NCBI RefSeq assembly: GCF_001279725.1
Contig: NZ_LGDE01000014.1
Span: 1-14,116 of the forward strand
From: Streptomyces sp. WM4235
GTDB taxonomy: Bacteria; Actinomycetota; Actinomycetes; Streptomycetales; Streptomycetaceae
Reading direction: 5' to 3'
Length of the DNA stretch: 14,116 nt
The position numbers were made by a program, and so were the translations under genes. The notes under the pieces were generated by a model that was not told the origin of the DNA, did no database searches, and was given only the letters and a program-made list of their open reading frames with translations. Of this stretch, positions 5,849 through 12,767 are shown piece after piece (the stretch's first letter is position 1; every line of letters begins with the position of its first letter).

Positions 5849-6661
5849 CTAGTGCGCGGCCGGGTCCCTCTCCGACGTCGCAGAAGCGCCGAGGGCTTCC
5901 ACGGCGGCCGTCAGCGCTGTGTGCAGGGCGTTGATGGTGTTGATGTTCTGGGACTGGGTGTGCGGGCGACGTTCAACGAGGGAGTCGGCCACGGCGAAGA
6001 CGGTGGCTACGTCGAGGGAGCGGTGAAGTCCGACGGCGAAGACCGCGGCGGCCTCCATGTCGACGGTCAGGACCCCCTCGGCTCCGTAGCCGGCGACTTC
6101 GGTCGCGGTCTCCCGGTAGGGGGCGTCGATGGTCCAGGTTGGCCCGAGCGACGACGGTGCGCCGGCTCGGGTGAGGGCGTCTGTCAGCCTTTTCGTGAGG
6201 GCTGGCGAGGGGGCGACGGATCTGGCTGGGGGCAAGTAGTGGTGGGAAAGGCCTTCGTCGCGCAACGCGTGGTTGCACACGACGAGGGCCCCGGGCAGTA
6301 GGTGGGGTTGCAGGGTGGCTGCGGTGCCGGCGGTGATGATGCGTCGGGCGCCGAGGGCCGCGAGTTGTTCGACGATGAGGGCGGCGGCGGGGGCGCCGAG
6401 TCCGAAGCCGCCGCACAGGGCGAAGGTTCCGCCGTCGTCTTCGGCCAGGTCGAGGTGGCCGCGTACCCAGCCGGGGCAGGGACGGGTGTCGTAGCGGCTG
6501 CGTGCGTATTCCAGGAGCTGTGTTTGGTAGAGCAGGACCACCCCGTTCACGCCGGCCAGGTTCGCCGTCGGGTGGCCGGCGCGGACGTGGGCGGCGTGCT
6601 CGGCCGGGTCGGGGATCGCCTGGAGGGCGTACTTGCCTGGGTGGAGGGGGAAGCTGTTCAC
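5849..6661 (-). CDS. Nucleoside phosphorylase (uridine phosphorylase-like)
   Basis: This 270-residue protein belongs to the PNP/UDP phosphorylase family, which cleaves a nucleoside with phosphate to base plus sugar 1-phosphate, or runs the reverse. Family blocks are in the right order: GGFGLGAPAAALIVEQLAAL (phosphate site), RRIITAGTAATLQPHLLPG, ALRDEGLSHHYLPP (ribose/base site), then DAPYRET and VLTVDMEAAAVFAVG, where MEAA contacts the sugar. The closing VADSLVERR also fits the family. The length matches uridine phosphorylases. The GTG start overlaps the radical SAM stop by 4 bp (GTGA), so the two are translationally coupled. It could supply a sugar 1-phosphate, attach or remove a base, or clear 5'-deoxyadenosine or S-adenosylhomocysteine made by its neighbour. 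The family is firm; substrate is inference. Confidence 0.88.
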   Translation of the reverse strand: MNSFPLHPGKYALQAIPDPAEHAAHVRAGHPTANLAGVNGVVLLYQTQLLEYARSRYDTRPCPGWVRGHLDLAEDDGGTFALCGGFGLGAPAAALIVEQLAALGARRIITAGTAATLQPHLLPGALVVCNHALRDEGLSHHYLPPARSVAPSPALTKRLTDALTRAGAPSSLGPTWTIDAPYRETATEVAGYGAEGVLTVDMEAAAVFAVGLHRSLDVATVFAVADSLVERRPHTQSQNINTINALHTALTAAVEALGASATSERDPAAH

Positions 6662-8454
6662 GAGGTGGCCTCCCGGGCGTACAGTGCGGCGGCCAGTTGC
6701 TGCTCGGCGGCCGTGTTCACGTGGTCGAGGATGTGCCAGGGCAGGACGGGGTCGTCCATGTGTTGCAGGTGGCGGTCGTAGTCCAGGCCGTGTCGGGTCA
6801 GAGCCTCGACAAGCTCTTCGCGGGTCACGCGGCTCAGGTCGGTGCCGCGGTCGTAAAGGTCTTCCAGGACGCGGCCCATGCGTCGGTCAGCTCGGGAGGA
6901 GACGGCTTCGAGGCGCATGTGGCTGGCTCCGAGGTCGAGGACGCGGAAGTGAGCTTCGAACTGCTCGGCGCCGACGAGGTCGCGCAGTCGTACCTCGATC
7001 TGTCCGCTGTACTGCTGGACCAGGTCGGGGTCGGCCATGCGCAGGCGTTGGCTGGGCGTGCCGGGCTTGGGCATGAATTGGTGGAGCTTGACGATGACCG
7101 TGCCGTCGGGGTGACCGAGGCGTTGTTGGACGTCGCGGGCGTGGTCGGCGATGGCAAGGCGGTCATCGTGGCGTTCGCCGGGGGCTCCGACAATGAAGTA
7201 CAGCATGATCGTGTTGATGTCGGCGCTGTCCCGGCACAGGTCGATGGCGTGGTCGACGCGCTCGCGGCGCTGGGTCTTGCCCCATAGGGCGACCAGGTCC
7301 GGGGAGGTCCATTCGGGGGCGATGGTGATGAGGCCGCGGGCTTGTTCGAGGTTCAGTTCGGTGAAGAGGTGTCCGAACTCTTCCAGTTCGGTGACGGACT
7401 GCAGGTAGTCGGCCGTGAGTTCGTCGGCGCGGATCGATCCGATGATCGTGGTGACCTTCTCTCCGCGGGTGGCGGCCCGTTTGGCGTAGGCGGCGATGTG
7501 CTGCAGGAGTTCTTGGCGGTGGCGGTACTGGGTGAAGGTGGGCGAGCTGATGATGATCTTGTTGATGTGGTGCGCTTCGAGGCGGTCGATGTAGTCGGTG
7601 AGCGTCTTGAGCGGGGCGTGCCGAAAGAGGGGGACGCCCAGGTTGCAGAAGTGGCAGGCGTGTTTGCAGCCGACGGTGGGGTGGATGCCGGCCGCGGTGC
7701 CGTCGCTGACGGGGGTGGCCCAGTGGCCGGCGTGCAGGGGCTTCACGCTGAGGTAGGAGGCGGTGCATTTGGCCGGGATGGTCGGCGATTTGGGTCGGAT
7801 GGCGCTGACACCCCCGCCGGGCAGCACGTCGCATGTGTAGAGGGAAGGAACGTACAGGCCGGGTATCTGGGCCAGTTTCTCGTACAGGGCGGGAGCGGTC
7901 TCGTGCCGGTGGGCGTGGACGGCCTTGAGGAGTTCTGGCAGGGAGTTCTCTGCTTCTCCCAGCGCGATGACGTCGAGGTAGTCCGCCAGCGGTTCGGGGT
8001 TGGCCAGGCCGGAGTTGCCGCCCACGACGAGTGGGTGCGCGCCCGAGTTGCGGTCGGCGGATCGGCGGGGCACGCCGGCGAGGTCGAGCTGGCGGAAGAC
8101 GGAGTGCAAGTCGCCGCTGTTGATGACGGAGATGCCGATGACGTCCGCGTCGGCGACGGGCGAGGCTGATTCGATGCTTCGGTAGGTCCCGCCGTCGGGG
8201 GTGGTGAGCCGGTTTCCGTCGCGGAGCAGGCAGTCGTAGTGAAGGGCGCGCTCGGCGACGGCGGGGATGTCCTTGGTTCGGTTGATCAGGTCGTGCAGGG
8301 ACATGGGCCCGTTGCCCATGAGGCTGAAGGCGTGCCCGAACGGGATGAGGAACACCATTCGAAGCAGCCCGTCGGGGTTCTTGGGCTCGTAGGGGTCACC
8401 GAGCGGGATCTCGCGGGCACGGATCGCGTCGATCTCGTGCTGGAGCTGCGACAT
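6658..8454 (-). CDS. Radical SAM protein with B12-binding-like N-terminal domain (YgiQ/TIGR03960-like)
   Basis: A 598-residue enzyme. Residues about 100-180 form a Rossmann-like domain (DVIGISVINSGDL, LVVGGNSGLANPEPLADYLD, then IALGEAENSLPELL) typical of B12-binding/radical SAM fusions of the YgiQ/TIGR03960 sort. I see no DxHxxG cobalamin ligand motif, so B12 use is uncertain. The radical SAM core carries GCKHACHFCNLG with Cys263, Cys267 and Cys270 (CX3CX2C), which should hold the 4Fe-4S cluster. Later core blocks are SIRADELTADYL and ITIAPEWTSPDL, followed by MLYFIVGAPGERHDD. The C-terminal block with VLPWHILD matches the tail of TIGR03960-type proteins. The ATG at 8454 follows GAAGGAG with 6-bp spacing. 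It lies 10 bp after the aminotransferase and overlaps the nucleoside phosphorylase by 4 bp. The reaction is unknown; a methyl transfer or radical rearrangement of a sugar or nucleoside is plausible. Confidence 0.88.
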   Translation of the reverse strand: MSQLQHEIDAIRAREIPLGDPYEPKNPDGLLRMVFLIPFGHAFSLMGNGPMSLHDLINRTKDIPAVAERALHYDCLLRDGNRLTTPDGGTYRSIESASPVADADVIGISVINSGDLHSVFRQLDLAGVPRRSADRNSGAHPLVVGGNSGLANPEPLADYLDVIALGEAENSLPELLKAVHAHRHETAPALYEKLAQIPGLYVPSLYTCDVLPGGGVSAIRPKSPTIPAKCTASYLSVKPLHAGHWATPVSDGTAAGIHPTVGCKHACHFCNLGVPLFRHAPLKTLTDYIDRLEAHHINKIIISSPTFTQYRHRQELLQHIAAYAKRAATRGEKVTTIIGSIRADELTADYLQSVTELEEFGHLFTELNLEQARGLITIAPEWTSPDLVALWGKTQRRERVDHAIDLCRDSADINTIMLYFIVGAPGERHDDRLAIADHARDVQQRLGHPDGTVIVKLHQFMPKPGTPSQRLRMADPDLVQQYSGQIEVRLRDLVGAEQFEAHFRVLDLGASHMRLEAVSSRADRRMGRVLEDLYDRGTDLSRVTREELVEALTRHGLDYDRHLQHMDDPVLPWHILDHVNTAAEQQLAAALYAREATS

Positions 8455-8464
8455 GGACGCTCCT

Positions 8465-9565
8465 TCAAGAGGTGGGTGGGCGGGACCGGGTGATGTCGGC
8501 GGTGGCCGCGCGGATGGAGTCGCGGATCAGAGCTTCCTCGGTGGAGGTCATCTGCGGGTGAAGACATGGGCAGAGCAGGCGCGCGGCAAGCTGTTCGGCA
8601 CGGGGGCAGCACTGGCCGAGGGTGTGGTGTCGGATGAGTCCGTGGGCGAGGTAGGTGACGGGGTCGCTGATGATGCTTCCGACTCCGTATCGGGCGGCGA
8701 GGGTGTTCATCAGCTCGTCGCGCCTTCCTCCCGCCCACTCCTCGGGAAGCAGGAGGTTGTGTCGGTAGTAGAGGTGACGGCTTTCGTCGAGGCTCGGGGG
8801 GAGGTCCAGTTCAGGGATGTCGGCGAGGGCGGCCGTACGCGCGTGCGCGCGGGCGATCCGGGCGGCGTTCATGTCGTCGAGGCGGGCGAGCTGGACCATG
8901 CCGACCGCGGCCTGGGCTTTGGTGAGCAGTTGGTTGGTGCCCCAGCCCTCGCGGCCGCCGTAGGTGCGCAGGTCTTCGAGCTGCCGGGCCAGGGCGGGGT
9001 CGTTGGTGGTGACCATCCCTCCTTGTCCGAGGGTGGTCATCAGCTTCTTCGATTCGAAGGAGAAGAGGGTGGCCCAGCCCTCCGCGCCGACGCGGGCTCC
9101 GGAGGGGGTGCGGCCGCCGCAGGCACGGGCGGCGTCCACGATGACGCGGGGCGGTCCGTGGACGGGATGGGGGCGGCGGGCGGCGAGCTCGGTGAAGCGG
9201 GCGATGTCCGCGGTCGCGCCGTTCCAGTGGGTGACGAGAATGGCTCGGGTCCTGGGGCCCATCGCGCGCTCGGTGTCGGCCGGGTCGAGGTTGAGGGTGA
9301 CCGGGTCGGGCTCGGCCAGGACCAGCTGTCCTCCCTGGCCGATGACGGCGATGTGAGGGCCGACGAAGTTCACGGCGCAGGAGATCACCTCGTCGCCCGG
9401 CCGCAGCCGCAGGGTGCGGAGGATCATCTCCAGTGCCGTGCCTCCCGAGTTGAAGGCGATGGCTTGGTCGGCTCCGGTGTACTGGGCGAAGGCGGTCTCG
9501 AACGCGGTCACGTAGTCGGCGGAGCGCCAGCCGGTGCGCCAGCCGTCTGAGTCGATCAGGGTCAT
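8465..9565 (-). CDS. DegT/DnrJ/EryC1/StrS-family aminotransferase
   Basis: This 366-residue PLP enzyme should transfer an amino group to a keto sugar or keto cyclitol. FNSGGTALEMILRTLRLRPGDEVI (38-61) is the cofactor phosphate/start region. VIVDAARACGG (141-151) supplies Asp144 for the pyridine nitrogen. FSFESKKLMTTLGQGGM (168-184) contains the Schiff-base lysine, by motif alignment Lys174. The C-terminal domain block DLRTYGGREGWGTNQLLTKAQAAVGMVQL fits the family. The ATG at 9565 is used because the N-terminus lines up with it, but it has no ribosome binding site. A strong AAGGAGG sits about 34 bp upstream with no start codon at the right distance. It opens the second transcriptional block (aminotransferase, radical SAM, phosphorylase, glycosyltransferase). 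Substrate unknown. Confidence 0.9.
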   Translation of the reverse strand: MTLIDSDGWRTGWRSADYVTAFETAFAQYTGADQAIAFNSGGTALEMILRTLRLRPGDEVISCAVNFVGPHIAVIGQGGQLVLAEPDPVTLNLDPADTERAMGPRTRAILVTHWNGATADIARFTELAARRPHPVHGPPRVIVDAARACGGRTPSGARVGAEGWATLFSFESKKLMTTLGQGGMVTTNDPALARQLEDLRTYGGREGWGTNQLLTKAQAAVGMVQLARLDDMNAARIARAHARTAALADIPELDLPPSLDESRHLYYRHNLLLPEEWAGGRRDELMNTLAARYGVGSIISDPVTYLAHGLIRHHTLGQCCPRAEQLAARLLCPCLHPQMTSTEEALIRDSIRAATADITRSRPPTS

Positions 9566-9687
9566 GCGTAATGCGTCGTGGTTCGGCGCTGGTGTACCAG
9601 CCTCCTTGGGCCGGCTCGACCGGGATCGTCAGTGACGCGCGACATCGGGGGACGGTGGACGGGTTGGTGGGCACGATGGGTCTCCGG

Positions 9688-10179
9688 TCAGCCGGCGGGT
9701 GGGTGAAGGGGGCCGTGCTGTTCCAGGTCGCGGATCATGCGTATCTTGCGGGCGGCCGATGAGTGCGGGTCGAAGCCGCAGGCGAGCCAGGCGTCGACCA
9801 GGTGCTCGGCGAGTTCGCGACCGATGACGCCGGCGCCGAGGGTGAGCACCTGAGCGTTGTTGGACATGACGGCGGCGCGTACGGACAACGTGTCGTGGGC
9901 GGTGACCGCGCGGATGCCGCAGACCTTGTTCGCGACGATGGCCATCCCGAGGCCGGTGTGGCAGATGAGCAGGGCCCGGTCCGCGGCGCCTTCCACGACC
10001 AGGTGGGCAGCCGCGGCGGCGATCGAGGGATACGCGCTTTCGGTGTGGCCGGTCACGACGTCGAGGACCGAGGCGATCTGAGGACGTGCGCGCAGGTGTG
10101 CCGCGAGTGCGTCTCCGTACTCGCGTCCGGCTTTGTCGGACCCGACCGCGATGCGCAGGGGGCGGGCGTGCGCGTTCAC
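9688..10179 (-). CDS. RpiB/LacAB-family sugar-phosphate isomerase, divergent
   Basis: A 163-residue protein of the RpiB/LacA/LacB fold, which interconverts aldose and ketose phosphates. LLICHTGLGMAIVANKVCGIRAV (70-92) matches the family's active-site block, with Cys73 in the place of the catalytic cysteine. SNNAQVLTLGAGVIGRELAEHLVDAWL matches the next conserved block. Key differences from E. coli RpiB are GSDKAG (14-19) instead of a DH-G motif, so the active-site His is Lys; CHTG instead of CGTG; and AYP instead of DYP. These suggest a changed substrate, perhaps a non-pentose phosphate. The GTG start overlaps the stop of the beta-helix protein by 4 bp (GTGA). The family is firm; the reaction is inference. 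Confidence 0.85.
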   Translation of the reverse strand: MNAHARPLRIAVGSDKAGREYGDALAAHLRARPQIASVLDVVTGHTESAYPSIAAAAAHLVVEGAADRALLICHTGLGMAIVANKVCGIRAVTAHDTLSVRAAVMSNNAQVLTLGAGVIGRELAEHLVDAWLACGFDPHSSAARKIRMIRDLEQHGPLHPPAG

Positions 10180-10883
10180 CGTGCGGGCTTGGGTGAGCGT
10201 GCGCGGCGGCTGTGTACGCGCGTCGATGCGATGTGGGGGGCGGTGACGGCGCTGAATGCGGGGATGTCGCGGATCGCGAGGGTGACGCCGCTGTTGATCT
10301 GGGTGTGCCGGCCGACGGCGACACCGGGCCCGAGGCTGATGTTGTTGCCGGTCTGGGTCCCATCGCCGATGAGGGCCCCGAACTGTGGGGTGCCGGTGCG
10401 GTAGATGCCCGCGCCGGTGCGGATGATGACCTCGCGGTCGGGGAATCGCATGTTTCCGCTCATGTTGATGGCGGCCACGGTCACGCCCGCGGATAGATGG
10501 GCGTCGGCACCGATGAGCGTCCGGTTGACGCCGATGCGATGGCCGAGGACCGCGCCTTCACCGATGAAGGCGGCGGTCACCTCGCAGTTGAAGCCGACGG
10601 AGGCACCAGCGCACAGGACGCTGCCCTTGCGAACGGTGGAGAACTCGTACACCCGGGCGTGGGGGCCGACGATGACGTCGTCACCGATGATCGCCTGGGG
10701 ATGGATGAAGGCCGTCGGATGGATGCGCTCGTCGCCGAGGCTGTGGAGCGCCTTGCCGTGAAGGTCCGGCCACTGTGCGAGGAAGTCGGCGAGGTCGTAG
10801 GTGTCGATGTCCCCGTACGGTGTCGCGGCGAGCGATCCGGAGGCGGGAGCGGTGATGTACTGGCCGAGCAGGAGAGCGGGCAT
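10176..10883 (-). CDS. Left-handed beta-helix (hexapeptide repeat) transferase
   Basis: This 235-residue protein is mostly a left-handed parallel beta-helix. From about residue 54 it shows hexapeptide turns such as IHPTAFIHPQAIIGDDVIVG, VLCAGASVG, FIGEGAVLG, TLIGADAHLSAG, ALIGDGTQTGNNISLG and VAVGRHTQINSGV. This fold is typical of acyltransferases acting on amino sugars and of the GlmU C-terminal domain. A short alpha/beta N-terminal part (1-50, containing TYDLADFLAQWPD) precedes it, and no nucleotidyltransferase signature is present. The Arg/Ser-rich last 15 residues (VHSRRARSPKPAR) look disordered. The ATG at 10883 has GAAAGG upstream. Next to an aminotransferase, N-acylation of an amino sugar is the natural guess. 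Confidence 0.78.
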   Translation of the reverse strand: MPALLLGQYITAPASGSLAATPYGDIDTYDLADFLAQWPDLHGKALHSLGDERIHPTAFIHPQAIIGDDVIVGPHARVYEFSTVRKGSVLCAGASVGFNCEVTAAFIGEGAVLGHRIGVNRTLIGADAHLSAGVTVAAINMSGNMRFPDREVIIRTGAGIYRTGTPQFGALIGDGTQTGNNISLGPGVAVGRHTQINSGVTLAIRDIPAFSAVTAPHIASTRVHSRRARSPKPAR

Positions 10884-10911
10884 CGGGCGCCTTTCGGGTG
10901 ATGAGCGGAAC

Positions 10912-10962
10912 GCCCCCGGTGGGTGCCGGGGCTGAACTACGGCCCAGGGAAGCCCCCGGGCC
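10912..10962 (-). terminator. Two tandem GC-rich hairpins between epimerase and beta-helix genes
   Basis: GGCCCAGGG (10941-10949) pairs with CCCCCGGGCC (10953-10962), with one mismatch. GCCCCCGG (10912-10919) pairs with CCGGGGC (10926-10932), with one bulge. They lie just after the epimerase stop and about 30 bp before the next start, with no T-run. They could end part of the epimerase transcript or act as a processing or attenuation site inside one operon. Confidence 0.5.
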
Positions 10963-10973
10963 GCAGCGCGGGC

Positions 10974-12065
10974 CTATGCGGTTGCGCTCTGCGTGAGCCA
11001 GTCCGGGGCGGCCTGCGGGGTACTCTCCAGCCATCGCACATATCGACCGATGCCGTCGGCGATGGGGACCTGCGGCCGCCAGCCGAGGATGTACTCCATG
11101 CGCCGGACCGAGGCGTACCCGCCGAGCGGGTCCCCGGCCGGCAGCGGTGTCTCCAGGACGGCGGTGCCCGGGTAGTGGGCGCGCACCAGGTCGGCGACGT
11201 CGCGGATGGTGGTTGGCACCCCCGTTCCGATGTTGATGGTCTCGGTGTGGGCTCGCGGGCTGCTCAGCGCGCGCAGGGTGCCCTCCGCGATGTCGTCCAC
11301 GTGGGTCAGGTCACGGACCTGCCTGCCGCCGCCGTTGAGATGCAGCAGCAGCCCTCGGCTGGCGCGCGCCGCGAACCAGGCCACCACCCAGGAGTGCGAC
11401 TTCGGCTTGATCGTCTGGGGCTCGCCGTAGACGGAGAAGTAGCGGACGATGCTGTATGAGGCTCCGACCTGGCCGAGGACCACCTTGGTCTGCTCCTCAC
11501 CCCACATCTTGGTGTTGCCGTAGACGGATACGGGCCGCATGGTGTGGCCCTCGTGGAACTGAGGCGGGATCCGTCCGTGGACGGCCTCCAGCAGCTGTCG
11601 CATCGACAACAGGTCGGGATTGAAGGTCTCCTCGGGGCTTCCGTCGCCGTAGACACTGGCGGAGGAGACGAACACCATGCGTCGGACTCGATCGCTGGCG
11701 GCCACGGCGTCCAGCACGGACTGGGTGCCGGCGATGTTGACGTCGATGGCGGCCAGCGGCTCACGGGTGCAGGCCGCCACGTCGGCGAGGGCGGCGGCAT
11801 GGATGACGTAGTCGCATTGCGCGACCAGCTTGCGCACCAGGGCGGTGTCCCGGACGTCCCCGGTCACCACGTCCGGGTCGGTGGGGTCGACGCCGAAGGA
11901 CTCGGTGTAGACGTGGGCGGGGTAAGCGTCCATGGAGCACAGAGAGATCGGGCGGGCGCCGAGCCGGCGGAGCTGGGCGGTGATGCGGGAGCCGATGAGA
12001 CCGGCCCCGCCGGTCACCAGGACGGTGTGGCCGACGAGCGCGGACAGGGGCGAGCGGTCGTACAC
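10974..12065 (-). CDS. NAD-dependent sugar epimerase/dehydratase (extended SDR)
   Basis: A 363-residue extended short-chain dehydrogenase of the nucleotide-sugar epimerase/dehydratase type. The NAD-binding motif is VLVTGGAGLIG (residues 15-25). CDYVIHAAALADV follows. The catalytic set is Ser134/135 in VSSASVYG, Tyr182 and Lys186 in VYGNTK. RYFSVYGEPQ and RQVRDLTHVDDIAEGTLRAL are the usual substrate-domain blocks. The GTG at 12065 is chosen because AGGAGG stands 4 bp upstream and homology starts within ten residues. The frame stays open to 12260, but that extra part overlaps the ATPase gene and is Pro/Ser/Thr-rich with no family similarity. It is the first gene of the minus-strand biosynthetic run. 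The exact sugar is unknown. Confidence 0.9.
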   Translation of the reverse strand: MYDRSPLSALVGHTVLVTGGAGLIGSRITAQLRRLGARPISLCSMDAYPAHVYTESFGVDPTDPDVVTGDVRDTALVRKLVAQCDYVIHAAALADVAACTREPLAAIDVNIAGTQSVLDAVAASDRVRRMVFVSSASVYGDGSPEETFNPDLLSMRQLLEAVHGRIPPQFHEGHTMRPVSVYGNTKMWGEEQTKVVLGQVGASYSIVRYFSVYGEPQTIKPKSHSWVVAWFAARASRGLLLHLNGGGRQVRDLTHVDDIAEGTLRALSSPRAHTETINIGTGVPTTIRDVADLVRAHYPGTAVLETPLPAGDPLGGYASVRRMEYILGWRPQVPIADGIGRYVRWLESTPQAAPDWLTQSATA

Positions 12066-12183
12066 GGTGCCTCCTGAAGAGATCGGGCATTTCTCGGGAT
12101 GGTCGGTCGGGCGGAGCGGCCTTGGGCGTGGCCATGACCGGTTGGTGGCCCGAGCGGACGCATGCGTGGTGGTCTGCTGGGCG
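12066..12183. other. Intergenic gap between the ATPase and epimerase genes
   Basis: This 118-bp gap separates two minus-strand genes. Apart from the AGGAGG ribosome binding site of the epimerase at its left edge, no terminator hairpin or clear promoter was found. Read-through from the ATPase gene into the biosynthetic genes is therefore possible, but so is an unrecognised promoter. Confidence 0.4.
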
Positions 12184-12627
12184 CTACTGCCGGCGGGATG
12201 TGGAGGGTTGAGGGCGCGCTGTGAGGTCGGCCCAGAGGCGCTTGCCCCAACCGAGCTCATCCCAGCCGGTGGTCTCGGCGATCGCGGTGACTAGCGCCAA
12301 GCCTCTGCCTGCCTCGTCCGAGTTGCCGGCCCGGCGAGGCATGGGCCGAGTGCACTTGAGGACGTCGGTCACCGCGACCCTCATCCTGTGGGTGTCCCGG
12401 AGGAGGAGCGTGAGCCGGAACGAGGGGACTGCCGCATGGCGCACCACGTTGGTGGCGAGTTCGCTGGCGATGAGTACGGCGTCGTCGAGGAGCGGGTCCA
12501 GTTCCCAGGCTCGGACGGCGGTGGCTGTCAGGAGTCGGGCTTCGCCGACGCTCTGGGCGTCGGCGGGGAAGGTCCAGGTGTAGGAGGGTCGGCCGGTCGC
12601 GTGCGTACTTGCGTGATAGCGAGTCAT
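12184..12627 (-). CDS. RsbW-like ATP-binding regulator of a WhiJ-type module
   Basis: A 147-residue single GHKL ATPase domain of the anti-sigma-factor kinase type. The N-box is ASELATNVVRHA (54-65), with Glu56 and Asn60 as expected catalytic and Mg-binding residues. The G1-like region VTDVLKCTRPMP (86-97) keeps the Asp but is otherwise unusual. The lid block DEAGRGLALVTAIAE is at 104-118, and GWGKRLWADL ends the domain. The ATG at 12627 is preferred: the frame is open to 12837, but that extension crosses the divergent promoter region and has no family similarity. It lies back to back with an XRE regulator and DUF397 gene, the arrangement of the many WhiJ/AbaA-type clusters of Streptomyces. 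It points toward the biosynthetic genes. Its partner protein is unknown. Confidence 0.85.
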   Translation of the reverse strand: MTRYHASTHATGRPSYTWTFPADAQSVGEARLLTATAVRAWELDPLLDDAVLIASELATNVVRHAAVPSFRLTLLLRDTHRMRVAVTDVLKCTRPMPRRAGNSDEAGRGLALVTAIAETTGWDELGWGKRLWADLTARPQPSTSRRQ

Positions 12628-12709
12628 GGCATCAGCTCTCGGCCGTGATTGAACACAACAAAGCGTGATCGTGCGCGCCGTTTCCGTTAGGTTCCGGCGA
12701 GGCACCAGC

Positions 12710-12746
12710 GTGCTCCTTGTTGTGGGTAGTCCGCAACAAGGAGCAC
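12710..12746. promoter_or_regulatory. Perfect 13-bp inverted repeat, likely operator of the divergent promoters
   Basis: GTGCTCCTTGTTG (12710-12722) and CAACAAGGAGCAC (12734-12746) are perfect inverted repeats separated by 11 bp, lying between the divergent ATPase and XRE genes. A further half-site-like CAACAAAG is at 12656-12663, in the ATPase leader. The position, symmetry and spacing suit a dimeric XRE regulator controlling both directions. A hairpin in the XRE leader RNA is an alternative. Confidence 0.65.
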
Positions 12747-12767
12747 GTGATTGGGGAAGGTTGGAAT

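Noticed and set aside
8453..9550. 365-residue plus-strand frame opposite the aminotransferase
   Set aside because: Gly/Val-rich antisense shadow; the opposite strand encodes a full DegT/StrS enzyme with its PLP lysine motif.
12066..12260. 65-residue N-terminal extension of the epimerase
   Set aside because: Overlaps the ATPase gene, low-complexity, and the GTG at 12065 has a good ribosome binding site and fits family length.
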